Assembly (NCBI RefSeq): GCF_000808535.1
Contig: NZ_JWLV01000023.1
Location: 1-64,000 of the forward strand
Reading direction: 5' to 3'
Length of the DNA: 64,000 nucleotides
DNA from: Vibrio sinaloensis
Lineage (GTDB): Bacteria > Pseudomonadota > Gammaproteobacteria > Enterobacterales > Vibrionaceae
The position numbers were made by a program, and so were the translations under genes. Below the pieces are notes generated by a model, which was not told the DNA's origin, did not search any database, and saw only the letters and a program-made list of their open reading frames with translations. Shown here one piece after another: positions 39,491-47,899 of this stretch. How positions within the stretch are numbered: position 1 is the stretch's first letter; each line of letters starts with the position of its first letter.

Positions 39491-41218
39491 TTAGTGGTCA
39501 ACAGCGTCGCCAGCACCTGCAGGTACACGTACGTGTTCCACCAAGTCTTTCACTTCTTGTGGTGTTTCAGCAGTGACTTTCGACACACCGAATGCAACGA
39601 TGAAGTTAAATAGAGCACCAATTGCACCGAATGCGTTTGGCTCGATGCCTAGGAACCAGTTGCTACCCCAGCTTTCTAGGTATTTCCAATCAGCAATGAA
39701 TAGGATGCCTTTGTGTTGGAATACGTAGAATAGCGTGATACTGATACCTGCAATCATACCTGCGATTGCGCCTTCTTTGTTGATGCCTTTGCTGAAGATA
39801 CCCATCATTAGTGCCGGGAAGATGGACGATGCAGCAAGACCGAAGGCTAACGCTACCGTACCGGCGGCAAAGCCTGGCGGATTGAGGCCGAGATAACCAG
39901 CCACCGCAATCGCCACTGCCATGGAGATTCGACTGGCGAGTAGCTCTTTCTTCTCGGATATATTTGGATTTATTACGCCTTTGATTAAGTCATGGGATAT
40001 CGCGGACGAGATAGCCAATAAGAGACCAGCCGCCGTTGATAGTGCTGCCGCTAGACCACCTGCAGCAACCAAAGCGATTACCCAGTTCGGTAGCTTAGCA
40101 ATCTCAGGGTTAGCCAGTACCATGATGTCACGGTCAACTTTTAACTCGTTAGTCGCTGCGCTAGACGTGTACTGGATGTTGCCATCACCGTTCTTATCGT
40201 CGAAACCAAGTAGACCTGTTTTCTCCCAGTTCTTGAACCAGTCTGGACGCTCATCGTAAGCAAGGTGCTGACCTGGCGCTGGATTCACTGTATCCATTAG
40301 GTTTAGACGAGCCATTGCAGATACTGCTGGAGCCGTTGTGTATAGGATAGCGATAAAGACTAGAGCCCAACCCGCAGATGTACGTGCGTCGCGTACCTTA
40401 GGTACCGTGAAGAAACGGATAATTACGTGTGGTAGACCTGCTGTACCGATCATTAGTGACATGGTGTAAACGAACATGTTCAGCGTGTCGCCACGGACTT
40501 GCGTGGTGTATTCACTAAAGCCGAGTTCGGTCACCACTTGGTCGAGCCTATCGAGTAGATAAACATCGGTGCCCTGTATGGTACTACCCAAGCCAAGTTG
40601 AGGCAGTGGGTTACCCGTCAGTTGCAGAGAGATAAAGATTGCAGGGATAGTGTAAGCTAAAATGAGTACGCAATATTGAGCAATCTGCGTGTAGGTAATG
40701 CCCTTCATGCCGCCCATTACTGCGTACATGAATACGATACACATACCGATCAGAAGACCCGTTGAGTAATCCACTTCTAGGAAACGACCGAATGCAACAC
40801 CTACACCTTTCATCTGACCGATAACGTACGTGACCGATGCGATGATAAGACACACAACCGCAACGATACGTGCCGCGTTTGAGTAGAAACGCTCACCTAC
40901 GAACTCTGGTACAGTAAACTTGCCGAACTTACGTAGGTAAGGCGCAAGTAGTAGTGCGAGAAGTACGTAACCGCCTGTCCAACCCATTAGGAATACAGAG
41001 CCGCCGTAACCCATAAAGGCAATCAGACCTGCCATTGAGATAAACGATGCTGCAGACATCCAGTCAGCTGCGGTTGCCATGCCGTTAGCGATAGGGTTTA
41101 CACCACCGCCTGCAACATAGAACTCTTTAGTTGAACCAGCACGTGCCCAAATCGCAATACCGATGTAGAGGATAAAGGTCGCACCAACAACGAGGTAAGT
41201 GATAGTTTTCAAATCCAT
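39491..41218 (-). CDS. actP: Sodium:solute symporter, VC_2705 type (probable acetate permease)
   Basis: A 575-residue inner-membrane SSS-family permease with about 13 helices. Motifs visible: EFYVAGGGVNPIANGMATAADWMSA near the N-terminus, GLPHVIIRFFTVP in the middle and the ALSTAAGLLLAISSAISHD helix. A DGNIQYTSSAATNELKVDRD loop is an insertion typical of the subgroup paired with DUF4212 partners. In Vibrio this symporter lies in the CrbS/CrbR regulon, which supports acetate or short-chain carboxylate uptake; I assign actP on that context, not on a diagnostic residue. An SD AAGGAG precedes the ATG. It starts 12 bases after its small partner. Confidence 0.88.
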   Translation of the reverse strand: MDLKTITYLVVGATFILYIGIAIWARAGSTKEFYVAGGGVNPIANGMATAADWMSAASFISMAGLIAFMGYGGSVFLMGWTGGYVLLALLLAPYLRKFGKFTVPEFVGERFYSNAARIVAVVCLIIASVTYVIGQMKGVGVAFGRFLEVDYSTGLLIGMCIVFMYAVMGGMKGITYTQIAQYCVLILAYTIPAIFISLQLTGNPLPQLGLGSTIQGTDVYLLDRLDQVVTELGFSEYTTQVRGDTLNMFVYTMSLMIGTAGLPHVIIRFFTVPKVRDARTSAGWALVFIAILYTTAPAVSAMARLNLMDTVNPAPGQHLAYDERPDWFKNWEKTGLLGFDDKNGDGNIQYTSSAATNELKVDRDIMVLANPEIAKLPNWVIALVAAGGLAAALSTAAGLLLAISSAISHDLIKGVINPNISEKKELLASRISMAVAIAVAGYLGLNPPGFAAGTVALAFGLAASSIFPALMMGIFSKGINKEGAIAGMIAGISITLFYVFQHKGILFIADWKYLESWGSNWFLGIEPNAFGAIGALFNFIVAFGVSKVTAETPQEVKDLVEHVRVPAGAGDAVDH

Positions 41219-41230
41219 CTGAGTTACTCC

Positions 41231-41494
41231 TTACTCATCTACGCCGAATTCACGGTCAATTTGGCGCATTTTCCACGCGTAGTAGAAAATAATACCTAGG
41301 AAGGTATAGATAGAGCCTTGCTGAGCAAACCAGAAGCCTAGCTTGTAACCACCTAGTTGAAATTGATTAAGTACGTCGACAAATAAGATGCCGCAGCCAA
41401 AAGAAACGACAAACCAAACCACCATTAGGTTGATCATCAGTTTTACGTTTTTGTCCCAATAGGCTTTGGCTTTATCCTGACTTTCAAACGCCAT
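41231..41494 (-). CDS. DUF4212 small subunit of the sodium/solute symporter
   Basis: An 87-residue inner-membrane protein with two helices (INLMVVWFVVSFGCGILFV and GFWFAQQGSIYTFLGIIFYYAW) and a charged C-terminus (MRQIDREFGVDE). It is the DUF4212 partner that accompanies VC_2705-type symporters; I expect the two to form one transporter. The ATG at 41494 has a strong SD (GGAGG). It is 12 bases upstream of the symporter gene, indicating a tight operon that is expected to be CrbR-dependent. Confidence 0.92.
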   Translation of the reverse strand: MAFESQDKAKAYWDKNVKLMINLMVVWFVVSFGCGILFVDVLNQFQLGGYKLGFWFAQQGSIYTFLGIIFYYAWKMRQIDREFGVDE

Positions 41495-41711
41495 TGCCGC
41501 CTCCTTACGATTGGTTTTGTTGTTAAGAAAATGTTTCAATATCTACATTAGCAAGGGTGGGGCAAGAACTCTTTTCAACTTTAGTCGGGGCGTATAAAAC
41601 AAAAAGTGCCTAAAAATTAGGCGCTTAAATAGATCTGGTAAGAAACTGTGATGTTAATGTTGTGTTAAATTAGCCAAAAGTCTAATGTTTGCTGGTCTAT
41701 TCAGCGGAAAT

Positions 41712-42341
41712 TTATCCACCGACATAGAAATCTTTAATTCCCATCAGCAGATTATTCACGGCTACCGCGGCTAAAATAAGCCCCATCACCCGACTAATAA
41801 TCGCAGCGCCGACATTGCCAATCCATTTCTGGATATGAGTCGCACCCAGCAGCAAAAGCAACGTAATTAGTAGCACCGCAATCATCACGGCTGCGGTTAA
41901 TCCTTGGTCGATCAGCGAATAGCGATGGTTGTCAGTAAGCATCACGATCGCCATCATCGCCCCCGGTGATGCAATCGACGGAATGGCGAGAGGGTACACA
42001 GCCAGATCAGCCAGATCGGAATGACTGATTTCCTCACTGAGTTTTGTCTCTTGTTCAGGTTTGGACTCACCAAAAATCATGGTCAGTGCAAATAGCAACA
42101 GTACCAGCCCTCCCGCTGCTTGGAAGGCGGGTAAAGGGATTTGCATGGCTTCAAGTAAAAGCTGACCCACTACAAGGAAAAACAACAGCACCCCAGTGGC
42201 GATGCCCACCGCTTTTAACGCAACAAGTCTGCGCTGCTTAGCGGTTAAGTGATGAGTTTGTGATAGGTAGACAGGGACGGAGCCGACCGGATCAATCACG
42301 GCCCACAAAACGACGAATTGAGTGATTAAGACACTTAGCAA
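41712..42341 (-). CDS. MarC family inner-membrane protein
   Basis: A 209-residue MarC-family protein with six predicted helices. The opening FVVLWAVIDPVGSVPVYLSQT and the YPLAIPSIASPGAMMAIVML segment are the family's conserved repeats. The function is unknown; the early link to multiple antibiotic resistance in E. coli was not upheld, and some databases call the family NAAT transporters. The start appears to be a TTG at 42341 with a GGGAG SD 8 bases upstream; no in-frame ATG exists near it. It is followed by the DUF4212-symporter pair and preceded by crbR, all on the same strand. Confidence 0.88.
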   Translation of the reverse strand: MLSVLITQFVVLWAVIDPVGSVPVYLSQTHHLTAKQRRLVALKAVGIATGVLLFFLVVGQLLLEAMQIPLPAFQAAGGLVLLLFALTMIFGESKPEQETKLSEEISHSDLADLAVYPLAIPSIASPGAMMAIVMLTDNHRYSLIDQGLTAAVMIAVLLITLLLLLGATHIQKWIGNVGAAIISRVMGLILAAVAVNNLLMGIKDFYVGG

Positions 42342-42445
42342 GAGATGTACTCCCAGAGTTAGTGAACAGAGGGGTAAATCAGATTGTTGCCTGACTCGGA
42401 GAGTTTAGCAAAGTTTATTATTAAAAAGTGTCAGGTTGGCGTCAG

Positions 42446-43081
42446 TTAAGCTTCAGATTCAAGCTGCTGAAGTAGAATGACAGCTTGAGTTCGGTTTTTT
42501 ACCCCTAACTTCCTAAATATCGCCGTCATATGGGCTTTTATTGTCGCTTCTGAAACATTTAATTCATACGCAATCTGCTTATTGAGTAGGCCATCAGATA
42601 GCATTCCGAGGACTTTGTATTGCTGAGGCGTTAAGGTGGCAATTTTCTGAGCCAAATCGTTGCATGCCGCATTGTTGGTGATCGAACCTTCAGGGAAGAA
42701 GGGTTCACCATTGAGTACTTGATTCAGTGCGCTAACGAGCTCACGCATGTCACTTGATTTTGGAATAAAGCCAAACGCGCCATGGCTTTTCACTTGGGTG
42801 ACGACCGACGGCTCTTCACTGGCAGACACCACCACAATAGGCAGATCTGGATACTCGGCTCTCAGATGAATTAAGCCAGACATGCCATTCGCACCAGGCA
42901 TCTTGAGATCAAGCAGCAGAAGATCAGGATCCTCTTCACGAGCGAGTACGGCAAGTAGGGCGTCTAAGGAATCCGCTTCGAGCAAGTTCGCGCCGCTGAC
43001 CGCCATATGCACAGATTGAAACAGGGCATTGCGAAATAGCGGGTGATCGTCAGCGATGATGATGTTGTAGGTCGAATCCAT
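42446..43081 (-). CDS. crbR: CrbR: LuxR/NarL-family response regulator
   Basis: A 211-residue response regulator. The receiver has the acidic pair in IIADDHPLFR (about residue 10), the phospho-acceptor Asp in LLLLDLKMPG (about residue 58) and the Lys in GFIPKSSD. The C-terminal LuxR-type HTH (LTPQQYKVLGMLSDGLLNKQIAYELNVSEATIKAHMTAIFRKL) is complete. In V. cholerae CrbR is the partner of CrbS and activates acs and related acetate genes. I chose ATG 43081 (MDSTYNIIIADD); a GTG four codons upstream is also in frame, and neither has a strong SD. It lies between dsbD and marC. Confidence 0.92.
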   Translation of the reverse strand: MDSTYNIIIADDHPLFRNALFQSVHMAVSGANLLEADSLDALLAVLAREEDPDLLLLDLKMPGANGMSGLIHLRAEYPDLPIVVVSASEEPSVVTQVKSHGAFGFIPKSSDMRELVSALNQVLNGEPFFPEGSITNNAACNDLAQKIATLTPQQYKVLGMLSDGLLNKQIAYELNVSEATIKAHMTAIFRKLGVKNRTQAVILLQQLESEA

Positions 43082-43327
43082 GACGTTAAGCACTTATAAC
43101 AATTTGGTTAACAGAATTATTGTCACCTTTAGCAATGTGGACAATGTTTATGCACTAAAAGTCTGAACTGTATCGGGTTTTATTAGAAAAATTGCATATA
43201 GATGAGCGAATTGCGTTTTGGAACTATAGCCGCGTCAACGTTCGTGGCAGGTTATAAGGCATTTGGCTTATGGGTAGCCTAAAGCTCATCTAGCGATAGT
43301 TAGGCTGAAAAGAGATGGGATGAGTCG

Positions 43328-43353
43328 TCGCGCCTTGAGTCTTCAAGGCGCGA
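43328..43353 (-). terminator. Stem-loop after dsbD without U-tract
   Basis: A perfect 11-bp GC-rich stem (43328-43338 with 43343-43353) with loop GTCT starts 13 bases after the dsbD stop. It lacks a U-run on the minus strand, so it is either a weak terminator or an mRNA-end stabiliser. Confidence 0.5.
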
Positions 43354-43365
43354 TATAAATGGCGC

Positions 43366-45162
43366 TTATAGGTTATGGGTGACCAAATGCGCTAAGAAAG
43401 GTTCGGCTTGCATAAAGCCGGTGACGCGTGCATTGCTGATCGCATTTCCGTTTGCGTCCCAGAAATCGATAGTGGGTAGGCCTAACACCTTCAGTTCTTT
43501 AAGCAGCTCAATATCTTGCGGTGTGTTCTTAGTGACATCTGCTTGGAGGAGAACAAAACCTTGCAACTTGTTTTCGACATCTGGCTGGTGGAAGGTGTAT
43601 TTCTCAAACTCTTTACAGGCGACACACCAATCAGCGTAGAAGTCGAGCATCACCGGTTTGCCCGCTTGTTTGGCGAGCGCGAGTTGCTGATTCAATTCCG
43701 CGACATTGTTGATGCGCTGAAACTCAATGGTTGACAGCACTTGCTGCTCGCTGTGATTGCCAAACCAATAATTGAGCGTTGGTTGGGCGGACGCAAACAA
43801 GCCCAAAACGGCAATAATACCGACTGTACTCTGCTTCCAGCCGCCAAACTCTAAACTGTTCTTAATATGGTAAAGCCAACCGAATGCCGCGATACCCAGT
43901 GCTGACCACAAGCCTGTTGCCCATGCTTCCGGCAAGATGCGCTCAAGCAAGAAGATTGGCGCAGCAAGTAACACGAACCCAAATAGCGTCTTCACGCGAT
44001 CCATCCAGTTACCTGCTTTTGGTAGCAGTTTATTACCAAACACGGCAACCAGCATCAGTGGAATGCCCATCCCAAGCGCAAGTGCGTAGAGCGCCACACC
44101 ACCGGTGAGCAAATCGCCGCTTTGAGCTACGTAAAGAAGTGCGCCCGACAGTGGGGCGGTGGTGCAAGGTGAACAAACTAGTCCAGAAATCGCCCCCATA
44201 GCAAAGACGCCCCAAGAGCTTCCGCCTTGCTGCTTGTTGCTGAGGTTGTTGAGCCAAGTTTGTGCACTACTTGGCAGCTGAATGGTGTATAAGCCAAACA
44301 TCGACAGCGCCAGCGCGACAAACAAAACACTCAAACCAATCAAGACATAAGGGTGCTGCATGGCGGCTTGGAACTGCAAGCCAGCAGAGGCAACGACCAA
44401 ACCGAGTAGGGTGTAGGTCAACGCCATCCCTTGCACATAAATAAAGGCCAAACCTAATGCGCGTCGGTGGCTAAGCTTGCCGCTGCCTAACACGATGCTG
44501 GTTAAAATAGGGTACATAGGCAAGACACAAGGCGTAAAAGCCAAACCCACACCAAGGGCAAGAAACAGCAGTGGTGTCCACCAACTGTCGCTAAGTTGGG
44601 CTGCTAGACTTGTTTCCTTAGATTGTGGTGCGCTTTCTTTGCTTGGAGTATTGATGGCGTCGGCTTTAGTCCCACTTTGCGCTGGGATGACATTAGACGC
44701 CGAGTCAAACTCAAAGCTGGTGACATCAATCACCCGTGTCTCTGGTGGGTAACAAAACCCCGCTTTTGCGCAGCCTTGATATTGGACAATCAGACGCGCC
44801 CCAGATTGGTAATCGGCTAGGTTAATTTCAGCAAAAAGTGGTGTGGTGTAAATGTTTACATCACCGAAAAATTCATCTTTGTAGGGATCCCCATCACGCA
44901 TCTCAACCTGGGCGACATTGACATTCTCTCCTGTGACGGAAATACGATGCTGATACAGGTAGTAGTCGGGTTTTACCTGCCAATCGAGGAAGACACGATT
45001 ACCCTGTTGGTAGAAATTAAACGGAAAGGCTTCATCGACAGGAACAAACGTATTGCTGTTGTTTGCAAAACTCGGACTGGAGTTGGAATTGCCAAAGAGC
45101 GCCAATGCAGGTGCAGAAACGACCGTAAAACAGAGAATAAGCAGTGATAAGGCAAAGCGCAT
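43366..45162 (-). CDS. dsbD: Thiol:disulfide interchange protein DsbD
   Basis: A 598-residue inner-membrane electron carrier. The signal peptide ends near PALA. The N-terminal periplasmic domain has the redox Cys pair in [16 protein letters not shown]. The membrane domain carries the paired Cys in [12 protein letters not shown] and [12 protein letters not shown]. The C-terminal thioredoxin-like domain has the active site DWCVACKEF (about residue 505). DsbD moves electrons from cytoplasmic thioredoxin to DsbC, DsbG and CcmG in the periplasm. All six redox cysteines are present. It is upstream of crbR on the same strand, with a stem-loop between. Confidence 0.96.
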   Translation of the reverse strand: MRFALSLLILCFTVVSAPALALFGNSNSSPSFANNSNTFVPVDEAFPFNFYQQGNRVFLDWQVKPDYYLYQHRISVTGENVNVAQVEMRDGDPYKDEFFGDVNIYTTPLFAEINLADYQSGARLIVQYQGCAKAGFCYPPETRVIDVTSFEFDSASNVIPAQSGTKADAINTPSKESAPQSKETSLAAQLSDSWWTPLLFLALGVGLAFTPCVLPMYPILTSIVLGSGKLSHRRALGLAFIYVQGMALTYTLLGLVVASAGLQFQAAMQHPYVLIGLSVLFVALALSMFGLYTIQLPSSAQTWLNNLSNKQQGGSSWGVFAMGAISGLVCSPCTTAPLSGALLYVAQSGDLLTGGVALYALALGMGIPLMLVAVFGNKLLPKAGNWMDRVKTLFGFVLLAAPIFLLERILPEAWATGLWSALGIAAFGWLYHIKNSLEFGGWKQSTVGIIAVLGLFASAQPTLNYWFGNHSEQQVLSTIEFQRINNVAELNQQLALAKQAGKPVMLDFYADWCVACKEFEKYTFHQPDVENKLQGFVLLQADVTKNTPQDIELLKELKVLGLPTIDFWDANGNAISNARVTGFMQAEPFLAHLVTHNL

Positions 45163-45265
45163 AAATTCGTCACTTGAGTAAAATTTGGTTTATTTTAACT
45201 CAATAAGACAGGGAAGGGCGGCAATTAGTTTCATCGATAAGAAAATTACTATCAGCGATGATGTT

Positions 45266-45287
45266 GGGCTAGGTTTTCGCCTAGCCC
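45266..45287 (-). terminator. Stem-loop after the ArgR paralogue gene
   Basis: An 8-bp perfect stem (45266-45273 with 45280-45287) with a 6-base loop lies 7 bases after the stop. It lacks a clear U-tract, so termination here is uncertain. Confidence 0.4.
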
Positions 45288-45293
45288 GAAATC

Positions 45294-45782
45294 TTATGCG
45301 ACGCCAAGTCGAGTGCGAACCACGCGCTCACATGCGTCGATGTTGTCGGTGTCTTTCGGGATCACCAATACCGTGTCGTTACCGCCAACGGTACCTAGGA
45401 TCTCGGTATGCGGATCAATATCGACTAAGCGAGCCACTAACTGGGCGCTGCCTGGGTGTGTCTTTACCACAACCATGGCTTGGTTGTGGGTAATGAACTC
45501 TATTTGCGAAGATATCGAAGATTCGACGCGCACAGGGGCGGTCTCTACCGTAATGCAGTAGACTTTTTTGCCACACGCATTTTGCACTTTAACCACACCC
45601 AACTGTGACAACAAGCGTGACACAGTCGATTGGCTGATGCCTTCGAAACCAATGTTAATTAAGGCTTCACGCAGTTCGTTTTGAGTGGCAAAACTCTGTT
45701 GTTGTAGCAAGCGCTTACAAGCCGCTGTCAGGGTTTTATCTTCGGTATAATCGATGTTCATAGGGTTTAGAGTTTCACTCAT
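45294..45782 (-). CDS. ArgR-family arginine regulator, second paralogue
   Basis: A 162-residue ArgR-family protein. The N-terminal winged helix has the recognition segment GISQSTVSRLLSQLGVVKV (residues 48-66). The C-terminal hexamerisation domain contains THPGSAQLVARLVD and the effector loop GTVGGNDTV (130-138). In E. coli ArgR this loop reads AGDDT and both Asp residues contact arginine; here the first is Asn135. The sequence is clearly divergent from the ArgR that Vibrio encodes next to mdh, so I regard it as a second, local regulator of the neighbouring arcA-arcC-argF genes. SD GAGGAG supports the ATG at 45782. Tandem ARG boxes lie upstream, suggesting autoregulation. Confidence 0.85.
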   Translation of the reverse strand: MSETLNPMNIDYTEDKTLTAACKRLLQQQSFATQNELREALINIGFEGISQSTVSRLLSQLGVVKVQNACGKKVYCITVETAPVRVESSISSQIEFITHNQAMVVVKTHPGSAQLVARLVDIDPHTEILGTVGGNDTVLVIPKDTDNIDACERVVRTRLGVA

Positions 45783-45996
45783 GGGAACTCCTCAGGTGAC
45801 GTACGGATAAATCGTCCATGTAAACTTAGGCACTCCATTCTCCCTTCTGTGCCCAACGCTTGAGCGGTCACTCTATCGTGGTGACTTAGTTGAATATGGA
45901 GCCAGTTTACCACCAAAGATAGTGCGGCTTTGTGAATGGGATCGCCAAATAAAAAACTAAGTAAAATCTTGATTTTTGGTGATTTGTTCTGAATGG

Positions 45997-46034
45997 ATTG
46001 GATATTTATCCTATTGGTTGAATAAATATCCAAC
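45997..46034 (-). promoter_or_regulatory. Tandem ARG boxes upstream of the ArgR paralogue
   Basis: Two 18-base sites, 45997-46014 and 46017-46034, fit the ARG box (wnTGAATwwwwATTCAnw). The right one has TGAATAAATATCCA (13 of 14 core positions), the left one TGGATATTTATCCT (11 of 14). They are 2 bp apart; E. coli operators are usually 3 bp apart, and 2 bp in the autoregulated argR operator. They also form a 12-bp inverted repeat (45998-46009 with 46022-46033). They lie 215 bases upstream of the paralogue ATG and 41 bases after pyrI. Confidence 0.7.
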
Positions 46035-46040
46035 GAATCA

Positions 46041-46063
46041 AAGGGCTACAGATGGTAGCCCTT
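46041..46063 (-). terminator. Weak terminator after pyrI
   Basis: A perfect 9-bp stem (46041-46049 with 46055-46063) with a 5-base loop lies 12 bases after the pyrI stop. Only a short interrupted U-run follows on the minus strand. Confidence 0.5.
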
Positions 46064-46074
46064 GAAAAGTGAGC

Positions 46075-46539
46075 TTAACGTGCTTCGGCCATGATTTCGC
46101 GTGAGAATACTTTTTCACAGTAGTGACATTTCAGGTGCACGTTTTCCTGTTTTTGTTGAACTTTAAAGCGGCTTTCTACCGGTTCACCATGAGAAATACA
46201 GTTGCTGTTCGGGCAGACAAACACACTTTCAATGCTCTCTGGTAGCGTTAAGTTCAGCTTGCTGACCACCTTGTACTCTTCGATTTGATTAACCGTCGCT
46301 TTTGGTGCGTAGAGTGCCAGTTGACTTGCTTGCTCTTTGGTTAAGTAGGTGTTCTCAATCTTGATCAGATCTTTTGCGCCCAGCGCTGAAGATGGCAAGT
46401 TAAGACCAATCGTTATGCGCTGATTCGCTTTGTGCATTTTGAACAGCTTTAGCACTTTGATACCAACGTGCGCAGGAATATGGTCAATCACAGAGCCGTT
46501 GCGGATTGCTTCTACTTGTAGTTGAGTTTCTTTCACCAT
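46075..46539 (-). CDS. pyrI: Aspartate carbamoyltransferase regulatory subunit
   Basis: A 154-residue regulatory chain. The N-terminal nucleotide-binding domain contains [17 protein letters not shown]. The C-terminal zinc site has four cysteines in CPNSNC and CHYC, which hold the contact with PyrB. It binds CTP/ATP and gives the enzyme allosteric control. An SD (GGAGAGA) precedes the ATG, 17 bases after the pyrB stop, so the subunits are co-translated. Confidence 0.98.
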   Translation of the reverse strand: MVKETQLQVEAIRNGSVIDHIPAHVGIKVLKLFKMHKANQRITIGLNLPSSALGAKDLIKIENTYLTKEQASQLALYAPKATVNQIEEYKVVSKLNLTLPESIESVFVCPNSNCISHGEPVESRFKVQQKQENVHLKCHYCEKVFSREIMAEAR

Positions 46540-46556
46540 GATGTCTCTCCAGCTGA

Positions 46557-47486
46557 TTAAATGTTTTCGTTAAGAACTAGGGCAAGTAATGCTTCGCGGG
46601 CGTAGACGCCATTTTCTGCTTGTTCGAAGTAGTAAGCATGCTTGGTTTTATCGACATCGACAGTGATCTCGTCAACACGTGGTAGAGGGTGAAGCACTTT
46701 TAGATTGTCGCGCGCTCCTTCAAGAGTGGCGGCGGTTAAGATGAACGCAGACTTCATGTGCGCGTACTCAGACTCATCAAAACGCTCTTTTTGTACGCGA
46801 GTCATGTATAAAACATCCAGCTCTGGCACCACTTCTTCAATGTTGTTGTGCATGCTGAACTTGATGCCTGCTTCCTCAAGCTCTTCACAGATGTAATCAG
46901 GCATAGCTAACGCTTCTGGTGCGATAAAGAAGAAGCGCACATTGTCGAATTTCGCTAGCGCTTGAGTAAGAGAGTGTACGGTGCGGCCGTATTTCAAATC
47001 ACCGACAAAAGCGACGTTGAGGTTGTCTAAAGTGCCTTGCGTTTCATGGATAGAGAACAGGTCGAGCAGCGTTTGAGTCGGGTGTTGGTTTGCTCCGTCA
47101 CCGCCGTTAACAATCGGCACGCCATTAGAAAACTCAGAAGCAAGACGCGCTGCCCCTTCTTGTGGGTGACGCATCACAAACGCATCCACATACGATGAGA
47201 TAACTTGAACCGAGTCCGCCAATGTCTCGCCTTTTTTCGCTAGAGACGTGTTACCACCGTTGTCAAAACCGATTACGCTGCCACCCAAACGCTCAACTGC
47301 CGTTTCAAACGATAGGCGAGTACGCGTTGAAGGCTCAAAGAAGCAGCTGGCTACTACTTTGTTTTTCAGCAATTCAGGGTTGGGTTCTGCCTTTAATCTT
47401 GCTGCGGTATCGACGATAAGCTCTAGCTCTTTGCGGCTGAGCTCTGGGATGGAGATGATGTGCTTTTTAAACAATGAATGCGCCAT
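46557..47486 (-). CDS. pyrB: Aspartate carbamoyltransferase catalytic subunit
   Basis: A 309-residue ATCase catalytic chain. Carbamoyl-phosphate binding motif [14 protein letters not shown] is near residue 49, the Lys loop is [13 protein letters not shown], and the [10 protein letters not shown] motif is near residue 134. [10 protein letters not shown] lies near residue 267. It makes carbamoyl aspartate, the committed step of pyrimidine synthesis. I chose the ATG at 47486 with an AAGGA SD. The message starts 185 bases upstream in a leader with an encoded peptide and attenuator, as in E. coli pyrBI. Confidence 0.98.
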   Translation of the reverse strand: MAHSLFKKHIISIPELSRKELELIVDTAARLKAEPNPELLKNKVVASCFFEPSTRTRLSFETAVERLGGSVIGFDNGGNTSLAKKGETLADSVQVISSYVDAFVMRHPQEGAARLASEFSNGVPIVNGGDGANQHPTQTLLDLFSIHETQGTLDNLNVAFVGDLKYGRTVHSLTQALAKFDNVRFFFIAPEALAMPDYICEELEEAGIKFSMHNNIEEVVPELDVLYMTRVQKERFDESEYAHMKSAFILTAATLEGARDNLKVLHPLPRVDEITVDVDKTKHAYYFEQAENGVYAREALLALVLNENI

Positions 47487-47527
47487 AACAGTGTGTCCTT
47501 GTCTCAAATCAAACGTAAATTACAGAC

Positions 47528-47556
47528 AAAAAAAAGCCCCCTAAAATAGGAGGCTT
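47528..47556 (-). terminator. pyrBI attenuator
   Basis: An 8-bp stem (47549-47556 with 47534-47541, one G-U) with loop TATTTTA, followed on the minus strand by eight U (47528-47535). It lies between the leader peptide and pyrB. In E. coli the same layout makes transcription depend on UTP: when UTP is low the polymerase pauses, the ribosome on the leader catches up and blocks the hairpin. The leader stop codon overlaps the base of this hairpin. Confidence 0.9.
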
Positions 47557-47648
47557 TAAAATAGAATCAATGGAGAAAATGAAACAGACAACGATCCCGA
47601 TTCTGGGCGCGTTTGGTAACAACAATTTGTTGTCAGTGGCTGTGTCAT
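47556..47648 (-). CDS. pyrL: pyrBI operon leader peptide
   Basis: A 30-codon open frame with a strong SD (AAGGAG, 9 bases before the ATG), starting MTQPLTTNCCYQ and ending SPLILF, with its TAA at 47556-47558 touching the attenuator stem. The U-rich second half (for example GTTTCATTTTCTCC) can act as the UTP-sensitive pause region. The E. coli leader is 44 residues; the sequence is not conserved but the position, SD, stop placement and U-richness are. The peptide itself probably has no function. It is too short for routine gene finders. Confidence 0.85.
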   Translation of the reverse strand: MTQPLTTNCCYQTRPESGSLSVSFSPLILF

Positions 47649-47665
47649 TTTTGCTACTCCTTAGA

Positions 47666-47706
47666 CAAATTGCGGAGGATTATACGCACAAAAAAACGCC
47701 TTGCAA
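47666..47706 (-). promoter_or_regulatory. pyrBI promoter with AAUUUG initial transcribed region
   Basis: A -35 TTGCAA (47701-47706) and perfect -10 TATAAT (47679-47684) are 16 bases apart. Seven bases after the -10 the transcript begins AATTTG (47671 down to 47666). In E. coli pyrBI the start AAUUUG lies at the same distance and allows UTP-dependent reiterative (slippage) initiation, a second layer of control. The identical start and spacing suggest the same mechanism here. Confidence 0.85.
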
Positions 47707-47716
47707 GCGTTTGCGA
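47701..47716 (-). promoter_or_regulatory. Candidate PurR box over the pyrBI -35
   Basis: TCGCAAACGCTTGCAA matches nine of the eleven fixed positions of the PurR consensus (ANGCAANCGNTTNCNT), missing only the outer A and T. It covers the whole -35 box, so binding would block RNA polymerase. Confidence 0.5.
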
Positions 47717-47833
47717 AAAGTATCCAGAAATTGGATTTTTATGCGAATTTCGCATATTTTCGCTTCGTTTTCTCAGTCATTGTGAGAACTTGCTTGAAGG
47801 CGTTTGGGTCGCTATTTTGTTTCAATCTGTGTG

Positions 47834-47890
47834 AAAAAAAATGCGGACTTTATTCATGGAGTGATAACTCTAATCCTGCCGTCCGCATTT
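47834..47890 (-). terminator. Terminator after argF/arcB
   Basis: A perfect 10-bp stem (47839-47848 with 47881-47890) closes a 32-base loop and is followed on the minus strand by U from the A run at 47834-47840. It begins 10 bases after the argF stop. Confidence 0.8.
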
Positions 47891-47899
47891 CCCTGCAGA

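Noticed and set aside
47738-47755. ATGCGAA-T-TTCGCAT palindrome between argF and the pyrBI promoter
   Set aside because: Too short and isolated to assign; it lies upstream of the -35 and resembles no operator I can name.
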